A stretch of 9,218 nt of DNA from Gammaproteobacteria bacterium (GTDB lineage: Bacteria; Pseudomonadota; Gammaproteobacteria; Enterobacterales; GCA-2746155): contig JAAGZM010000313.1 of NCBI GenBank assembly GCA_024206355.1, forward strand, positions 1 to 9,218, written 5' to 3'. Of the stretch, positions 1 through 6,700 are shown in pieces (position 1 is the stretch's first letter; every line of letters begins with the position of its first letter). Under the pieces are notes generated by a model. The model was not told where the DNA came from and made no database searches. It saw only the letters and a list, made by a program, of their open reading frames with translations. Both the position numbers and the translations under genes were made by a program.

Positions 1-261
1 ATACTAATTTTAAGTGGTGACATTCACAAAGCAGAAATATCAAAACTCCTGTATAAAGAAACTAACTTTATAGAAATGACTAGCAGTGGGTTAACTCCAC
101 CAACATATCCTGCATCAAACAATATGCATCGAATAGGCAATACACTAGAAGAAATCAATTATGGGATGCTTAATATTACTGATGGTGATAAGTTAGAAAT
201 TAAAGCTTCTATTTATGATAGTAACGGTTTAGAAAGATTAACGGTGGAAATAAAGGAATAA
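1..261 (+). CDS. PhoD-like alkaline phosphatase/phosphodiesterase, C-terminal part (5' end outside window)
   Basis: The frame is open from base 1, so this is the last 86 codons of a longer gene rather than a small gene starting at the internal ATG at 76. The fragment begins with a SGDIH motif (GDIH at 16-27), followed by AEIS and then TSSGLTPP. In PhoD-like metallophosphatases a GDxH motif near the C-terminus supplies metal ligands and a TSSGLT segment follows it. Family members are usually exported phosphomonoesterases or phosphodiesterases that release phosphate from organic esters. The N-terminal signal and the rest of the active site lie outside the window. The stop codon (TAA, 259-261) is three bases before the next ATG, so it is very probably cotranscribed with the nuclease gene. 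The family call rests on the two motifs only; substrate is unknown. Confidence 0.75.
   Translation: MLILSGDIHKAEISKLLYKETNFIEMTSSGLTPPTYPASNNMHRIGNTLEEINYGMLNITDGDKLEIKASIYDSNGLERLTVEIKE
253..257 (+). promoter_or_regulatory. Ribosome binding site of the S1/P1 nuclease gene
   Basis: AAGGA lies 7 bases upstream of the ATG at 265, inside the last codons of the upstream phosphatase gene. It supports that ATG as the start and points to close coupling of the two genes. Confidence 0.7.
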
Positions 262-264
262 TCA

Positions 265-1047
265 ATGATACAAAGACTAGCTTATATAATTGCTATTTTC
301 TATTGTGTAAACCTATTTGCATTAGGTCAAACAGCGCATAGAGCAACGGGGGCAATTGCTGAAAATTATTTAACAAAAGAAACAAAGGTAGCTATTAAAG
401 AACTCATTGGAATTTACTCACTAGCAGAAATATCTACTTACGTTGATGAAATGCGTGCCCTTAAGGAAAATGAGTTTTGGTCCAAAACATCACAACCTTA
501 TCACTATGTTACTGTCCCAACGGGCAAAACATATGCTGAAGTAGGAGCTCCAGAGCAAGGTGATGGCGTATTTGCTCTTAACAAATATTCAGAAGTTATT
601 GGTAACCCTTCCTCTTCAAAAGAAGAAAAAATTCTTGCACTAAAATTTATTGTTCATATTATTGGAGATCTTCATCAACCGCTGCATGTCGGTACTGGGC
701 TTGATCGCGGTGGCAATGATGTAAAAGTGAATTTTTTTAATCAAAGTTACAACTTACATAGCGTTTGGGATACTGTCATGATAAAGCAAACAAACCTCAG
801 CTATACTGAGTTGACCGAGTGGTTAAATAAGCACATCACTGAAGATGATATCACTAGCTGGAGTAGTACTGATCCGCTCGTTTGGGTTAAAGAAAGTTAC
901 GATATTCGTGAAACGATATATCCTAAAAATACTAACCTCAGCTATGAATATCTACACCATAACCTACCGACAATAAAGGTACGTATTCAACAAGCAGGTG
1001 TTAGGATTGCTGTTTATTTAAATGCGCTTTTTGGTAGTAAGAAATAA
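265..1047 (+). CDS. S1/P1-type zinc-dependent nuclease, exported
   Basis: Predicted S1/P1 nuclease, a trinuclear-zinc enzyme that cuts single-stranded DNA and RNA to 5'-nucleotides and may also act on 3'-nucleotides. Residues 1-19 form a signal peptide (hydrophobic 5-18, likely cleavage after A19), so it should act in the periplasm or outside. Family zinc ligands can be placed in order: H25, D61 (VDEMR), H80 (PYHYV), H131 and D135 (HIIGDLH), H141 (QPLH), H165 and D169 (NLHSVWD). The GLDRGGND segment at 145-152 is also typical. Length (260 aa) is normal for bacterial members. The oddity is L20 at the predicted mature N-terminus, where the family normally has Trp; the Trp backbone amine and carbonyl bind zinc in P1 nuclease. 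The gene lies 3 bases after the PhoD-like gene and 15 before a phosphatase gene. Family call is secure; substrate preference is inferred. Confidence 0.93.
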   Translation: MIQRLAYIIAIFYCVNLFALGQTAHRATGAIAENYLTKETKVAIKELIGIYSLAEISTYVDEMRALKENEFWSKTSQPYHYVTVPTGKTYAEVGAPEQGDGVFALNKYSEVIGNPSSSKEEKILALKFIVHIIGDLHQPLHVGTGLDRGGNDVKVNFFNQSYNLHSVWDTVMIKQTNLSYTELTEWLNKHITEDDITSWSSTDPLVWVKESYDIRETIYPKNTNLSYEYLHHNLPTIKVRIQQAGVRIAVYLNALFGSKK

Positions 1048-1049
1048 CT

Positions 1050-1053
1050 AGGA
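1050..1053 (+). promoter_or_regulatory. Ribosome binding site of the DUF2608 HAD phosphatase gene
   Basis: AGGA lies 9 bases before the ATG at 1063 in the 15-base gap after the nuclease stop codon. It supports the chosen start. Confidence 0.6.
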
Positions 1054-1062
1054 ATTTAAAGA

Positions 1063-1914
1063 ATGAATCAGCTATTGATATCGATATTATTATTGTTAAG
1101 TTCAACTATTCTAATAGCAGACTCAAAAATCATTGAAAATGTAAATGATTTGAATCGCTTTTATAATGCTATTGTAAAAGATAATCCTAGCAAAGAATCA
1201 ACACTAATAATATTCGATATTGATGATACCTTATTAGAGAATAATAACTTTGTAGGTAGTGGCAAATGGTACCACTGGCAACGAGGTAGAGAATCCTTTG
1301 ATAGTAAAGGCAACCTCGTTTCCATTGATGACAAAGATAAGTTCATGTGTATGTTTGGCACCTTAGGCACCCTCTTTGAACTTGCCACAACAAAGCTGTC
1401 ACAAGATGACGCGGCTCAAATTGTTAATCAATTGAAATCCTATGACTCAATGATATTAACAGCCCGTACCTATGGATTTAGAAGCGCAACTGAACGCGAA
1501 CTGCGTAATCATGGAATAGACTTGAAAGACAAGCACTTAATGGCTGAAGGTACTGGCTTAGAATTTATTCTCGATGAAAATGCACCCACTGCAAAAATAA
1601 CTTATAAAAATGGCATTGTCATGTCTTCTGGGCGAAACAAAGGCTTAGTACTAAGAGCGATATTGTCAAAAGTGAATAAACGTTATAAGTATATCTATTT
1701 TATCGATGATAGTAGAAGTAATGTCGAATTCATGGCTAACGAATGGTCAGATGATCCAACAGAAGTAAATATTTTTCATTACACAAAAGTAGATAAAACG
1801 ATTAGCAAAGAAGAGGTTAAACAATCAATTGCTGCAAAAAAATTATTTGAAGAATTCTTAAAGGTAAGCTACCCAGATCGATTACTTGCTTTCCAAAAAA
1901 ACCAGTGTAATTAG
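1063..1914 (+). CDS. DUF2608-type HAD-superfamily phosphatase, exported
   Basis: The protein carries the four HAD phosphatase motifs in order. Motif I is DIDDT (nucleophile D52, acid/base D54), motif II is the Thr of MILTART (T133), motif III is probably K193 in GRNKG, and motif IV is the acidic pair D215-D216 in FIDDSRSN. The segment GSGKWYHWQ (65-73) just after motif I matches the DUF2608 family known from Legionella and Coxiella, whose members have no firmly assigned substrate. A hydrophobic N-terminus (residues 4-18, likely cleavage after A19) indicates export, although the short n-region MNQ has no positive charge, which is unusual. It follows the nuclease gene by 15 bases, so dephosphorylation of released nucleotides is a reasonable but unproven role. 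Its stop codon overlaps the stop of the convergent deoB gene. Confidence 0.85.
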   Translation: MNQLLISILLLLSSTILIADSKIIENVNDLNRFYNAIVKDNPSKESTLIIFDIDDTLLENNNFVGSGKWYHWQRGRESFDSKGNLVSIDDKDKFMCMFGTLGTLFELATTKLSQDDAAQIVNQLKSYDSMILTARTYGFRSATERELRNHGIDLKDKHLMAEGTGLEFILDENAPTAKITYKNGIVMSSGRNKGLVLRAILSKVNKRYKYIYFIDDSRSNVEFMANEWSDDPTEVNIFHYTKVDKTISKEEVKQSIAAKKLFEEFLKVSYPDRLLAFQKNQCN

Positions 1915-3098
1915 TCCATTAGCTTGGATAAAAAGCTTTTACCTTCTGTTGGATCATAACACTTATAATAATCAGCAAAGGTTGAACCTACATCCATAAA
2001 TCCTTTGCGAATACCAATATCATTACCTCGATTAGAACCCGACAAATAAGCTAAAAGAGGTACATGCTCACGCGAATGGTCTGTTCCTGGCATTGTTGGA
2101 TCATTACCATGATCGGCTGTCATCATTAACAAGTCACCTTTCTTCATACTATTAAGAAAAGGTCCGAGCCAGCGATCAAATTCTTCTAAACCTATTGCCA
2201 TTCCGTCAGGATCATTACGATGTCCCCAGAGCATATCGAAATCAACTAAATTTAGAAGTATCAGCCGATCAACATCTGAGCCAGAGTTAAGCTCAGCATT
2301 ATACAATGATTTTAACTTATCCATACCTTCAGAATTATTGAGAGATTTATATGAATGTTCAATACCAACACCTTTATATAAATCATAAATTTTTCCGATA
2401 GAGCTTATCTCAATTTTATTTTTTTGTAATATTGGCAGTAACATATTTTTAGGTGGATCTATGGAGTAATCACGTCGGTAGGCTGTCCTTTTGTAATTAC
2501 CAGATATACCGGTAAATGGACGTGCTATTACACGACCAACACCATGTGGTGGTTTAAGTAACTTTCGAGCAATTTCACACACACGGTATAATTCATCATT
2601 ACTGCAAACTTCATTGTGAGCGGCAATTTGAAAAACACTATCGCCAGAGGTATATACGATTAATTTTTTAGTCGCTAAGTGTTCGTCACCTAACTCTTCA
2701 ATTATAGCCGTACCACTCGCAGTTTTATTGCCCAGTGCGCCATAGCCAGTTAAGTTAGTAAACTCTGCTACTAATTCATCGGGAAATCCATTCGGATAAG
2801 TTGGAAATGCAACCTTAGTGACAACCCCCATCAGTTCCCAATGTCCTGTGGTCGAATCTTTACCTGCACTAACCTCTTCTAATCGACCATACGAAGCTTT
2901 AGGCGAAGTCACCGGAGGAACGTTTTGTATTGTCGTCAGGTTACCAAGCCCTAAAGAGGCTAAATTAGGAATATTAAGATTACCTACATGAGCGGACATA
3001 TTGCCGAGCGTATCGCATCCAGCATCACCATAGCTTTCTGCATCCGGCGCTCCACCCACCCCAAGCCCGTCAAGAATTATTAATATTGCTGTAGACAT
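1911..3098 (-). CDS. deoB: Phosphopentomutase
   Basis: Interconverts (deoxy)ribose-1-phosphate and (deoxy)ribose-5-phosphate, linking nucleoside phosphorolysis to central carbon metabolism; cytosolic. At 395 aa it is close to the family norm. It belongs to the alkaline-phosphatase fold. Expected residues, placed by comparison with the Bacillus enzyme, are metal ligands D10 (ILDGLGVG), D288 and H293 (VDFDMLWGHRND), D329 and H330 (TADHGND) and H341 (GTDHS), and the phosphorylated threonine T84 in KDSTTGHWE. The cap domain lies between these two halves of the core. The start ATG (3098-3096) overlaps the stop TGA of the upstream TetR gene as TGATG and has only a weak Shine-Dalgarno sequence, so translation probably depends on re-initiation. 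It is the last gene of the six-gene operon and ends against the convergent phosphatase gene. Confidence 0.97.
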   Translation of the reverse strand: MSTAILIILDGLGVGGAPDAESYGDAGCDTLGNMSAHVGNLNIPNLASLGLGNLTTIQNVPPVTSPKASYGRLEEVSAGKDSTTGHWELMGVVTKVAFPTYPNGFPDELVAEFTNLTGYGALGNKTASGTAIIEELGDEHLATKKLIVYTSGDSVFQIAAHNEVCSNDELYRVCEIARKLLKPPHGVGRVIARPFTGISGNYKRTAYRRDYSIDPPKNMLLPILQKNKIEISSIGKIYDLYKGVGIEHSYKSLNNSEGMDKLKSLYNAELNSGSDVDRLILLNLVDFDMLWGHRNDPDGMAIGLEEFDRWLGPFLNSMKKGDLLMMTADHGNDPTMPGTDHSREHVPLLAYLSGSNRGNDIGIRKGFMDVGSTFADYYKCYDPTEGKSFLSKLMD

Positions 3099-3715
3099 CA
3101 GCTCAAACCGACACTCTTTAAAATGAGGTGAACGACTTGTTCTGTTTTTTGCTGAAATTCATCATCATTGTAATGTTTTCCATGATTTAAAATAGCAATT
3201 TGACGTTCAAAATCAGCATAGTGTTGCGTCATAGACCAGATCATATAAAAGAGTACATAAGGATCAACAGCTTCTATTTTTCCACCAGCAATCCAATCAT
3301 TGATAACCTTTACCCTATTTTCTAGCCATTCTTTTAAGGTCGTTTCCAAAAACTTACTCACAGACACAGCTCCCTGAATAACCTCATTAGCCCATACTTT
3401 TGATGCATCTGCACGAATTCTTGAGAAGTTCATTTTTGCTTCAATATATCTGGTTAAGGCAATTTTAGGCTCGTCATATTTATCGAAAGTTTGTGCAGCA
3501 ACCATCCACTCTTCTAATATCCCTTCAAGGACTTCACGATACAAAATGGTTTTTGTATTAAAGTAATAGTGCAAATTAGCTTTCGGCAAACCTGCTTGCT
3601 TTGCAATTTTTTCAGTAGTAGCACCTTTAAATCCATAATTGGCGAAAACATTCTCTGCTGCCTGGATAATCTTCTTGCGATTTACTTCACGTGTAATTTC
3701 TTTTTTGTCTTTCAT
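3098..3715 (-). CDS. TetR-family transcriptional regulator, RutR-like
   Basis: A 205-aa TetR-family repressor or activator. The N-terminal helix-turn-helix spans about residues 33-52 (TTEKIAKQAGLPKANLHYYF), followed by a ligand-binding helical domain. The C-terminal domain resembles E. coli RutR: DPYVLFYMIW then STQHYADF-like residues (here MTQHYADFE, 162-170), and the VFANYGFKGATTEKIA region also aligns well. RutR binds uracil and thymine and controls pyrimidine use, which fits a gene lying between cdd and deoB. The ligand here is inferred, and orthology to RutR is not shown. It sits inside the operon it presumably controls rather than divergent from it. No copy of a RutR-type operator (TTGACCA-N2-TGGTCAA) was found by eye in the window, so its target site is open. 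Confidence 0.9.
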   Translation of the reverse strand: MKDKKEITREVNRKKIIQAAENVFANYGFKGATTEKIAKQAGLPKANLHYYFNTKTILYREVLEGILEEWMVAAQTFDKYDEPKIALTRYIEAKMNFSRIRADASKVWANEVIQGAVSVSKFLETTLKEWLENRVKVINDWIAGGKIEAVDPYVLFYMIWSMTQHYADFERQIAILNHGKHYNDDEFQQKTEQVVHLILKSVGLS

Positions 3716-3720
3716 TCAGA

Positions 3721-3724
3721 CCTC
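3721..3724 (-). promoter_or_regulatory. Ribosome binding site of the TetR-family regulator gene
   Basis: On the minus strand GAGG lies 5 bases before the ATG at 3715. It supports that start over internal alternatives. This gene has a recognisable site, unlike cdd and deoB beside it. Confidence 0.6.
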
Positions 3725-3767
3725 AACAAAATAATTCCATACTAATAACAAATAATATTTAAACAGC

Positions 3768-3785
3768 ATCCTAGAAACCTAGGAT
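3768..3785 (-). other. Perfect hairpin over the cdd stop codon
   Basis: ATCCTAG-GTTT-CTAGGAT on the minus strand: perfect 7-bp arms with a 4-base loop. The cdd stop codon (TAG, 3781-3779) is inside the 5' arm. The sequence that follows has only three Ts in a row, so it is a poor intrinsic terminator. It could be an attenuating or mRNA-protecting structure between cdd and the regulator, or an operator, since it is a symmetric site 50 bases before the regulator start. The palindrome is seen directly; the function is inference. Confidence 0.45.
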
Positions 3786-4732
3786 TTAACATCTGCTGCA
3801 AAATACTCTAATTCAACATCTTTATTACATGCTAATAATAAGGTTGTTGTTATACTTTTTTGACTCACCATTGTTGGACTTTCAACTAAGACAAGCCGCG
3901 CAATATCATCATAGTCAAACTCAGGCATGCTTAATATCATTTTTGATAATGCCGATGAATAAGGCGATAGACTCGGATTGTGTGCTGCATTTTCTGCATA
4001 CTGTCCGCAAAATATTTCACCAGTTTTCATTTCCAACGCACATCCAGCATAATTTGATGAGTAAGGGGCATAAGAACGATTTGCAGCTAATAATGCTTGC
4101 AGGACAAGGTATGAATCACTCTGACGGGTTAATTCTAACTGATGGCCTTCCTCTGTTGCTTCCATCATCAATTGCTCACAACCTAAATCAAGAGGACCAA
4201 AGGCTGCAGGCAATAATTTTGATAAATCAATTGTAGCTACATTATCTTCTGGATTTTCACCAGGCAAAAATATTTCAGATGCTGAATCTGCTGGCAGAAT
4301 TATTTGTAAGTCATTATTACCAGCAACTTCTTTTAAAAATTGTCGGCAATGGCCACACGGCGCTCCTGAAACGGCTATGGATCTAATACCTTTTTGACCA
4401 TCTAACCAAGCATTTGAAACAGCAGCTTGCTCAGCATGGAGACTATTATAAAGGGAGGAAAATTCAAGATTCGCCCCAAAGTATAAATCGGATATTCCAT
4501 TTCCCTTGGTATCAATGCCTTGTGCAACAGCACCCACTTTATAAGAAGAAAGTTCAGATTTAGAATATGAAGCTGCTAAAGGTAATAATTTAACCATCAA
4601 GTTTTCTATACTGATAGAAAGTAACTGACAGATATGCTCACATTTTTCAGCTCTTAAAACGCCACCATTATCTATTAAGCTTGATAAATCTGACCTAACT
4701 TCATTAGGGAAATTGTTAATTAGACTTTTCAT
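3779..4732 (-). CDS. cdd: Cytidine deaminase (homodimeric, E. coli type)
   Basis: Zinc-dependent hydrolytic deamination of cytidine and deoxycytidine to uridine and deoxyuridine in the cytosol. The 317-aa length marks the long form, with an active N-terminal deaminase domain and a degenerate C-terminal repeat, as in E. coli (294 aa). Active-site residues are H99 and E101 in HAEQA, and C126 and C129 in PCGHC. The substrate-binding GANLEF segment (N88, E90) is present, with a loop to HAE two residues shorter than I recall for E. coli. The C-terminal half (about 195-317) keeps ANRSYAPYS and the GQYAENAA segment but lacks the zinc-binding cysteines, as expected for that repeat. The start is fixed by an in-frame stop three codons upstream, but the Shine-Dalgarno sequence is very weak. 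It lies 50 bases after nupC and 63 before the regulator. Confidence 0.96.
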   Translation of the reverse strand: MKSLINNFPNEVRSDLSSLIDNGGVLRAEKCEHICQLLSISIENLMVKLLPLAASYSKSELSSYKVGAVAQGIDTKGNGISDLYFGANLEFSSLYNSLHAEQAAVSNAWLDGQKGIRSIAVSGAPCGHCRQFLKEVAGNNDLQIILPADSASEIFLPGENPEDNVATIDLSKLLPAAFGPLDLGCEQLMMEATEEGHQLELTRQSDSYLVLQALLAANRSYAPYSSNYAGCALEMKTGEIFCGQYAENAAHNPSLSPYSSALSKMILSMPEFDYDDIARLVLVESPTMVSQKSITTTLLLACNKDVELEYFAADVKS

Positions 4733-4762
4733 ATTGTTCTATGAACCCAAGCAAAATAATTA

Positions 4763-4795
4763 TGTAACAACTCTTGTAACAACTATGCAACTATG
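4763..4795. repeat. Short tandem-like repeats at the nupC 3' end
   Basis: TGTAACAACT occurs at 4763-4772 and 4775-4784 (12-bp period), and AACTATG occurs at 4781-4787 and 4789-4795 (8-bp period). The repeats cover the nupC stop codon and part of the gap before cdd. Replication slippage is the simplest explanation; a role as regulator half-sites is possible but unsupported. Confidence 0.5.
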
Positions 4796-5991
4796 AAAAA
4801 ACTTGCCAATGCTGCACTCATTAGATTAGCAAGGGTTGCTGCAGTCACAGCCTTTATTCCCAAGCTAGCAATTTCTGCTCGTCTACTTGGAACTAAGCTA
4901 CCAAGACCTCCTAACAAAATCGCAATCGACGATAAATTAGCAAAACCACAAAGTGCAAAAGTAACAACCGCCTGTGTGTGTGGTTGTAAAGTCTCTTTTA
5001 TTGTCACAAAATCTGCATAGGCTACAAATTCATTCAATATTAATTTTTGCCCAATCAGACCACCAACCGTTGAAGTTTCTGACCAAGGAATTCCTAATAG
5101 ATAAGCAACAGGCGAAAATATAAACCCTAAAATTTGCTGTAAGGTAATGTCAGGATAATCAAAAATTGAACCAATACCCCCAAGGCCACCATTTAGTAAA
5201 GCAATCAAGGCAATAAACGCAATTAACATAGCACCAATATTAACAGCCAAGCGCATTCCACTTACAGCACCAGCTGCAGCTGCATCGATTACATTTGCAT
5301 ATCCTTCATCTTCACCGATATCAGCATGTTCGGTATCTAGCTTTGGGGTATCTGTTTCCGGCATCATTAATTTAGCCATCAATAAACCACCAGGTGCAGC
5401 CATAAAACTAGATGCGATTAGGTATTTTAATTCAACTCCCATGTTGGCATATCCAACTAGCAACGAACCTGCTATTGATGCCATTCCGCCAACCATTACA
5501 GCAAATAGTTCAGACTTGGTTAAACCAAGAATATAGGGTTTAATCACTAAAGGTGCTTCTGTCTGGCTAACAAAAATATTGGCAGTTGCTGAAAGTGATT
5601 CAGCATGACCAGTCAACATTATTCGCTTAAGACCTCCACCGATGACTCGAATAATGATTTGCATGATCCCTAGATAGTAGAGAACAGACATCAGAGCAGA
5701 AAAGAAAACAATAACCGGGAGTACATTAAAAGCAAAGATAAAACCTAGCTTCATCTTACCTAAATCACCGAACAAAAACTCGATACCATAATTCGCATAA
5801 CTGATAACTGATTGAACGCTACTCGAAATAGAATCGAGAGCAGATTGTCCAGCAGGAACATAAAGAACAAGTGCAGCAAATGCTGCTTGTAAAACAAAAG
5901 CAAAACCAACTGTACGAAGTTTAATTGCTTTACGATTCGAAGAAAGTAAAACTGCGACAGCTAAAATAGCCATCATGCCAAGTAGACTCAT
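4783..5991 (-). CDS. nupC: Concentrative nucleoside transporter (NupC/CNT family)
   Basis: Inner-membrane nucleoside symporter of the CNT family, driven by H+ or Na+. The 402-aa hydrophobic protein shows the family pattern of membrane helices. Residues that bind nucleoside in the Vibrio cholerae CNT structure can be placed: Q143-T144-E145 (SQTEAP), E321 (LNEFVAY), and N352 and S355 (GFANLSSI). The conserved PWSETSTVGGLIGQK-type segment (302-316) is also intact. A polar, acidic stretch at about 211-232 forms a cytoplasmic loop. It would feed cytidine and deoxynucleosides to the cdd gene 50 bases downstream. The upp gene ends 36 bases upstream. Its Shine-Dalgarno sequence is weak, and M6 or M7 is a possible alternative start. 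Choice of coupling ion and nucleoside range cannot be read from sequence alone. Confidence 0.95.
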   Translation of the reverse strand: MSLLGMMAILAVAVLLSSNRKAIKLRTVGFAFVLQAAFAALVLYVPAGQSALDSISSSVQSVISYANYGIEFLFGDLGKMKLGFIFAFNVLPVIVFFSALMSVLYYLGIMQIIIRVIGGGLKRIMLTGHAESLSATANIFVSQTEAPLVIKPYILGLTKSELFAVMVGGMASIAGSLLVGYANMGVELKYLIASSFMAAPGGLLMAKLMMPETDTPKLDTEHADIGEDEGYANVIDAAAAGAVSGMRLAVNIGAMLIAFIALIALLNGGLGGIGSIFDYPDITLQQILGFIFSPVAYLLGIPWSETSTVGGLIGQKLILNEFVAYADFVTIKETLQPHTQAVVTFALCGFANLSSIAILLGGLGSLVPSRRAEIASLGIKAVTAATLANLMSAALASFFIVA

Positions 5992-6027
5992 AAAATTACC
6001 AACTAAAAGTTAATGTTATTGATGCAA

Positions 6028-6654
6028 TTATTTGGTGCCAAAAATCTTATCGCCTGCATCACCAAGGCCCGGAATAATATAACCAATTTCATTAAGATGA
6101 TCATCAATACTCGCAGTAAAGACATCTACATCTGGATGGTTGTCTTCTATTCTTTTTATTCCTTCTGGAGCAGCAACGAGAACAAGAGCTCTTATATCTT
6201 TGCAGCCTGCTTTTTTCAACATATCGATGCTCGCATCCATCGTTCCTCCAGTTGCCAACATAGGGTCAATAATCAACGCCATCCGACTTTCAATATTGTT
6301 AGCAAGCTTTTCAAAATAAGTGACAGGCTCTAGCGTTTGTTCATCTCGATACAGACCCACAACACTAATCTTCGCACTCGGCATAAGTTGCAGAACACCA
6401 TCAAGCATTCCAATACCTGCTCTTAAAATAGGTACAACCGTAGCTTTTTTGCCTTTGATTTGCTGACCGGTAATAGGACCTTGCCAACCTTCTAACCTGA
6501 AGTCTTCTAAAATCAAATCTTTTGTTGCTTCGTAAGTTAATAGGCTCCCTACTTCAGCAGAAAGCTGACGAAAATTGCTGGTACTTGTACCATGCTTACG
6601 CATCAAACTTAATTTATGTTGAATAAGAGGATGTAATATTTCAAATACTGCCAT
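6028..6654 (-). CDS. upp: Uracil phosphoribosyltransferase
   Basis: Converts uracil and PRPP to UMP and pyrophosphate, the salvage step for uracil released from uridine or deoxyuridine. The 208-aa length equals that of the E. coli enzyme. The PRPP-binding loop is LIIDPMLATGGT (about 128-138), and the uracil-binding C-terminus GYIIPGLGDAGDKIFGTK (191-208) is almost the same as in other gammaproteobacteria. It lies 46 bases after the ALDH gene and 36 bases before nupC. In many gammaproteobacteria upp is paired with the uracil permease uraA; here it is embedded with nucleoside genes instead. A modest GAGA motif precedes the ATG by 6 bases. Confidence 0.98.
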   Translation of the reverse strand: MAVFEILHPLIQHKLSLMRKHGTSTSNFRQLSAEVGSLLTYEATKDLILEDFRLEGWQGPITGQQIKGKKATVVPILRAGIGMLDGVLQLMPSAKISVVGLYRDEQTLEPVTYFEKLANNIESRMALIIDPMLATGGTMDASIDMLKKAGCKDIRALVLVAAPEGIKRIEDNHPDVDVFTASIDDHLNEIGYIIPGLGDAGDKIFGTK

Positions 6655-6700
6655 AATGATTCTCTGTCAATGTTAATTCTAGGTAGTGCTCAGTAAGCCT

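Noticed and set aside
76..261. A 61-codon small gene starting at the ATG at 76
   Set aside because: The same frame is open back to base 1 and encodes PhoD-like motifs before this ATG, so it is the tail of a truncated gene.
1921..1940. Hairpin AGCTT...AAGCT with following Ts as a terminator for the plus-strand genes
   Set aside because: Only about 5 bp of stem, and it lies within the deoB coding sequence with conserved reading frame; the A/T-rich palindrome AAAAGCTTTT is expected by chance in such DNA.
3716..3778. Separate promoter for the regulator gene in the cdd-regulator gap
   Set aside because: The gap is AT-rich with several TATTAT-like words but no -35 at a usable distance, so a promoter cannot be told from background.
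3829..4236. Plus-strand open frame opposite cdd
   Set aside because: Shadow of the conserved deaminase gene; composition and residues do not resemble a protein family.
6013..6333. Plus-strand open frame opposite upp
   Set aside because: It lies antisense to the PRPP loop and C-terminus of upp, and its translation looks like a reverse-strand artefact.
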